Positions 60,163-64,000 of a stretch of DNA of 64,000 bases are shown here, piece after piece. Position 1 is the stretch's first letter. Every line of letters starts with the position of its first letter. A program made the position numbers and the translations under genes. Source of the DNA: Daphnia pulex (Eukaryota > Arthropoda > Branchiopoda > Diplostraca > Daphniidae); the NCBI RefSeq assembly GCF_021134715.1, contig NC_060028.1, positions 7,849,482 through 7,913,481 of the forward strand, read 5' to 3'. Under the pieces are notes generated by a model that was given only the letters and a program-made list of their open reading frames with translations, did not search any database and had not been told where the DNA came from.

Positions 60163-63100
60163 TTATAAATTGGCATTTTCTTTGAGCAGCCCTTGGAGCT
60201 TTTGGGTCAGCATAATGTTACCCTTAATCTTCAGTTTTCCTTGCATGTAAGCCTTCTGGGCATTAAGCTTACCAGTGACCTGAGGAAACAATCGACAGTT
60301 TCAAATATAACCGAAATAAAAAATCTTCAATCTGTTAAATCAGCTTACCAAGGCAACCATGTCTGCATCCTCAAGTGTAAGGGTGCAATCCGCTTTGTTT
60401 CCTTTTGGCTCTCCCTGGTAGATATCACCTGGATTGGCTTTCAAATCCACAACTAAAGCAACCAATACCAAAAGAGTCGTTAGTACTGTCAAGAAGAATG
60501 TTTACTAACTGAAATTTACCCCATGATGCAGCTGGTTTCTTGTTCGAAAGAATATTCCACTGGTAGACCGCGTTGATTTTAGCTCCGACTTCTGGTTTAG
60601 CATCCAGACGACGTTTCATTTCAGCGAAAACTGTCTCGCTCAGTAGTCCGGTCGATGCCGCGGCGGGGGCTGGTGCGGGGGCAGATGCAACAGACTTCAA
60701 ATCGATGTAGGCACCAGTCAAAACTGCTTTGCCGGTTTCAGCTACTTTAGTCTCTAGGTGAATACGATTGCCCTCTTGCCACATGTCGACTTGTAGAGTT
60801 TGGCCTGGGAGAACTGGGCTGGCGAACCTTGACTATAAGTCATTTTAAATAATGAATTAACGCCATCAGCACCTTGTTGTGAATCTTATACCTTCATGGA
60901 TTTAAACAGGGCTGGATTATTGTCAGCGTACTGTTGCAGAACAAGGCGGCAAGAAACTCCGTAAGAGGCAAGTCCATGAAGGATAGGACGATCAAATCCT
61001 CCCATAGCGGCGAAAGAAGCGTCGATGTGCAGAGGATTACGATCCCCAGTAAGGCGATATAAGGCAGCCTATTTTTAAAAGAACCAACTCTGTAAATTTC
61101 TTTTCTTTTAATCAACATTTGAAATGAATTCTCACTTGGTCGATCGAAGTCTTGTAAGTCAAAGAGGCGTCGGGTTTACGCTTGGGAGGATCGACATGTG
61201 GAACAATGTGCTCAGAGTTACGTTTACCACCGAAACCGCCAGCACCGACGACGAAAATAGACCATTGGGCCGAAATAACCTTATCACCCGACTCGTCCAC
61301 GACCTCCACTGCAAGGACATGTAAGTCAAAATGGCGTTTAATTCACGATGAGATTTAAATATTTACCATTCGTGACTATCACAGCTCCCGATTTCTTATC
61401 CAAAATGTCAACAACATTCAGACTGGCTTCAAGATTTCCATGAGTTGGAATTTCTTTGTGCACTTCGATGAATTGCTCTCCATGTAGTACCTAATATCAA
61501 AGAAAATACAACGTACTGCTACACTATCTCATCATAAAAATTCGCCCCATACTTTGGAAAGGTCAACTTGGAAACCGGGCATTCCACCAGTAATCATGTT
61601 GCTCTGGCTCAGAGCCTCTTGAGCCAAAATCACACCGAAAGTGGGGATCGGCGAGAAGTTCTCGCTACCTTCATACAGGTAACGGAGGCCATCTTTATCA
61701 GTAGTTGAAGCTCCAACTAAATAAAAATACAAAGACAGCTGTATTAAAAATGGCCCAAATATCGTTTTCAAAAGTAGATATCTTTTACCTGACAGCGCAT
61801 ACAAAATAATCTCTTTGGGAGAAACTTGGCACTTGACTGGAGCTGGGCGCCAGTTTAAGGCTTGCTCCTAAACATAATAATGAGTTGTGAATTACTGAAT
61901 TGCAAAAGGAAGGAAAAAATATTCTCGACATACCACTGGGGAGAGGTTGGCAGCTCTATTGGCGTCTTTTTCCATGAGATCTTGAAGAACTTTACCAAGC
62001 AACATGGAAGCCTAATCAGTAATTAAATTCGATTACATTAGAATGATGGCCATTGGCAATGATTTAACTAGAACAGTATTACTTCGCTGCCTTTAGGATG
62101 CAAGGAGTTGTTGAAATCGCAAATCTGCTCCCAATTGTCACGAACTGCTTCCGGAAGAATGGGATCATTCGTGCTTTCACGTAAAGTCATACCTTTTGTC
62201 CTTTCCCAGCGATCTAAAAGGAATCTGATAGGTGAATTAACGCACGTGATTCAAACACAAAATAATCAACTCACATTTGCCAACCCATCCAGCCGCAGCT
62301 TCAATCACGGATCCGGTGTCGGTACAACTGTCATGGCAAAGCCAAAGTACGACTGGAGCAACAAGATCTGGTCTCATTCCTTCCATCATATCTAAGATAA
62401 ACATAAGGAACATTATACTAGCACTTCGTTTCTCTATTTTTTAAAAAGGTACCAGGTGGTAGAATTCCCTTGGTTAGTCGAGATCCAGCCATAGGAACAA
62501 TGGTGTTGCAATGAATGTTGTATTTTTTGCCTTCGATAGACAGGGTGTTGCTCAATCCAAGGAGTCCCAGTTTAGCAGCACTTAAAAGTTGATAAGACTA
62601 CTATAAAATAACGGAATACAAATACTAACATGCGCATTCAATTTTACCTGTAATTGCTTTGCCCAAAATTGCCGTAAATTCCAGCAACGGAAGATGTCAT
62701 GATAATACGGCCATAGTTTTGTTTTCGGAAATGGGGCCACGCAGCTCTGGTAGTAACGAAAGATCCGCGTAAATGTACACGATGAATCAAGTCCCAGTCA
62801 TTATCGCTTGTATTTACCACGGACTTGTCACGCAAGATGCCAGCTATAACATAATTGGATAAAATGCAACTGTCGATTAAATTACTACGTAAAATGATAA
62901 CGGTCGCTATTCAAACAACGATTTTAATGCCAACTAAAGATTTTCAAAACAAAACAAAGAAACAAAATAACAGTCCAAGAAGTTAAATGTAAATGAAATC
63001 TAAAATTTGTAAAGTTTTCATATAAAGATTTAAATAATTAAAAATACTGATGCATGAAAATGTTTGTGTGGAACTATTTGATAGCTTAATTGAAATCTTA

Positions 63101-63725
63101 GTTTATGAATATCAAGTAAATATTCCGGCCAGAATCATTTAGATCATAATAACTATTTGCAGAATTTATCATCATCTACAGAGTTACACTGCATATGGAT
63201 AGAGAAGAAATGTTCTTACCATTGTTGACAAGAATATCAATCCTTCCAAAGTTATCAATTGCAGTTTGTACTATCTTATCTCCTTCTTCAACACTGTTAT
63301 AATCAGCAACAGCTTTCCCTCCTATGTAAACAGAGTTAAATACATCTTATGCAAGAAAAGCATGAATTAGCGCAAAATAAAACCTTTAGCTTTGATTTCA
63401 TTCACAACAACATCAGCAGCTCTTCCACTACCCTCTCCACTGGCAGAACCACCTAAATCATTGACCACAACAGCAGAACCTCGCTCAGCGAACCACAATG
63501 CATAAGCTCTTCCCAAACCTGCATGAAAAAACATTGAAACAGTATAACATGTGGCTCTCCTATACATGATAAGACATTTCTTCAGTGTCTATGAATTGAA
63601 ACAAAATTCCAATACTGCACAACATTTTACTGAAATTAAAAGAAACCAGAATAAACTATTTCCTTACCACCACCAGCTCCAGTTACGACAGTAACCTTTC
63701 CATCAAATCGGAGTTCAGAAGACAT
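60163..63725 (-). CDS. HSD17B4: Peroxisomal multifunctional enzyme type 2 (D-bifunctional protein)
   Basis: Sixteen exons, 731 residues (human: 736): 63668-63725, 63384-63518, 63220-63321, 62648-62843, 62453-62580, 62275-62391, 62083-62213, 61934-62011, 61789-61867, 61553-61716, 61367-61490, 61136-61308, 60892-61068, 60520-60832, 60349-60452, 60163-60279; frame kept throughout. Three domains in order: short-chain dehydrogenase ([17 protein letters not shown] cofactor loop; Tyr163/Lys167 in NYSAAK), MaoC-type 2-enoyl-CoA hydratase ([20 protein letters not shown], holding the catalytic Asp/His), and an SCP2 lipid-carrier domain from about residue 625. The enzyme hydrates enoyl-CoA to D-3-hydroxyacyl-CoA and oxidises it in peroxisomal beta-oxidation. 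An Ala/Pro linker separates hydratase and SCP2. The C-terminus is NANL, not SKL/AKL. Confidence 0.96.
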
Positions 63726-64000
63726 CGTTTAAGGTATGTGGTTTGCAAACAAGTGATTTCTAACGACTGCGTGGACGAAAAGATAGCTTCTTTCGTAGGT
63801 TTATTTAATATCTTGCTGCTTTAGATTCGATCAAAGTGCATGGACACTTGACAGTACCCGACAGTACCAAGATTGAAAACAGAAGACAGCTGATTTGATT
63901 AATGATCCTACTGCTCAGTAGGTGGGGTACTTGTTGAGGGAAATTATAAGAGGGAAATTAAAAAAAAAAGGAAATAACAAATCAGATTTTGCGTTGAATG
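63726..64000. other. Upstream region of HSD17B4
   Basis: Promoter and 5'UTR of the peroxisomal enzyme gene are expected here. No TATA box or other gene seen before the window ends. Confidence 0.4.

Overview
The window reads as arthropod nuclear DNA, most probably from a branchiopod crustacean of the Daphnia type. Genes have many small exons, introns of about 60-90 bp with canonical GT..AG ends, and proteins that match animal families over their full length. It also carries tyrosine-rich YYTT-repeat (cuticle-like) gene pieces. The species call is inference.

Left third (1-17015): a 4,376-bp block occurs three times in the same orientation (1243-5618, 5619-9994, 12640-17015) with identical spacing of every landmark and no difference in the stretches compared by eye. 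Copies 1 and 2 are head-to-tail. Copies 2 and 3 are separated by a 2.6-kb spacer. Each block holds the N-terminal part of a stonustoxin-family (SNTX/MACPF-like) gene and decayed first exons of YYTT-repeat genes. The spacer holds the 5' part of an unrecognised secreted-protein gene built from a tandem array of 129-bp phase-0 exons, then an older inverted copy of the last ~410 bp of the block, which abuts copy 3.

Middle (17016-43420): a complete SV2-like synaptic-vesicle transporter gene (minus, 10 exons); a long gene-poor stretch with one small unrecognised spliced ORF; a 13-exon gene for a mucin-like membrane protein with EGF and SEA domains (plus); a gene-poor stretch with a diverged local duplication; and a mitochondrial uncoupling-protein-like carrier (minus, 5 exons).

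Right third (43420-64000): a possible small gene next to an X-box-like motif; a complete ClC-7 type lysosomal 2Cl-/H+ exchanger (minus, 15 exons); a tandem pair of SLC22-type transporter genes (minus, 11 and 10 exons); a proline-rich repeat secreted protein (minus, 2 coding exons, TATA box); the intraflagellar transport gene IFT52 (plus, 6 exons) with a textbook X-box 85 bp before its start codon; and the peroxisomal multifunctional enzyme HSD17B4/MFE-2 (minus, 16 exons). The genes do not form a pathway; they are independent eukaryotic transcription units. Exon models were checked by splice-phase arithmetic: all reported exon lengths keep one frame through to the stop.
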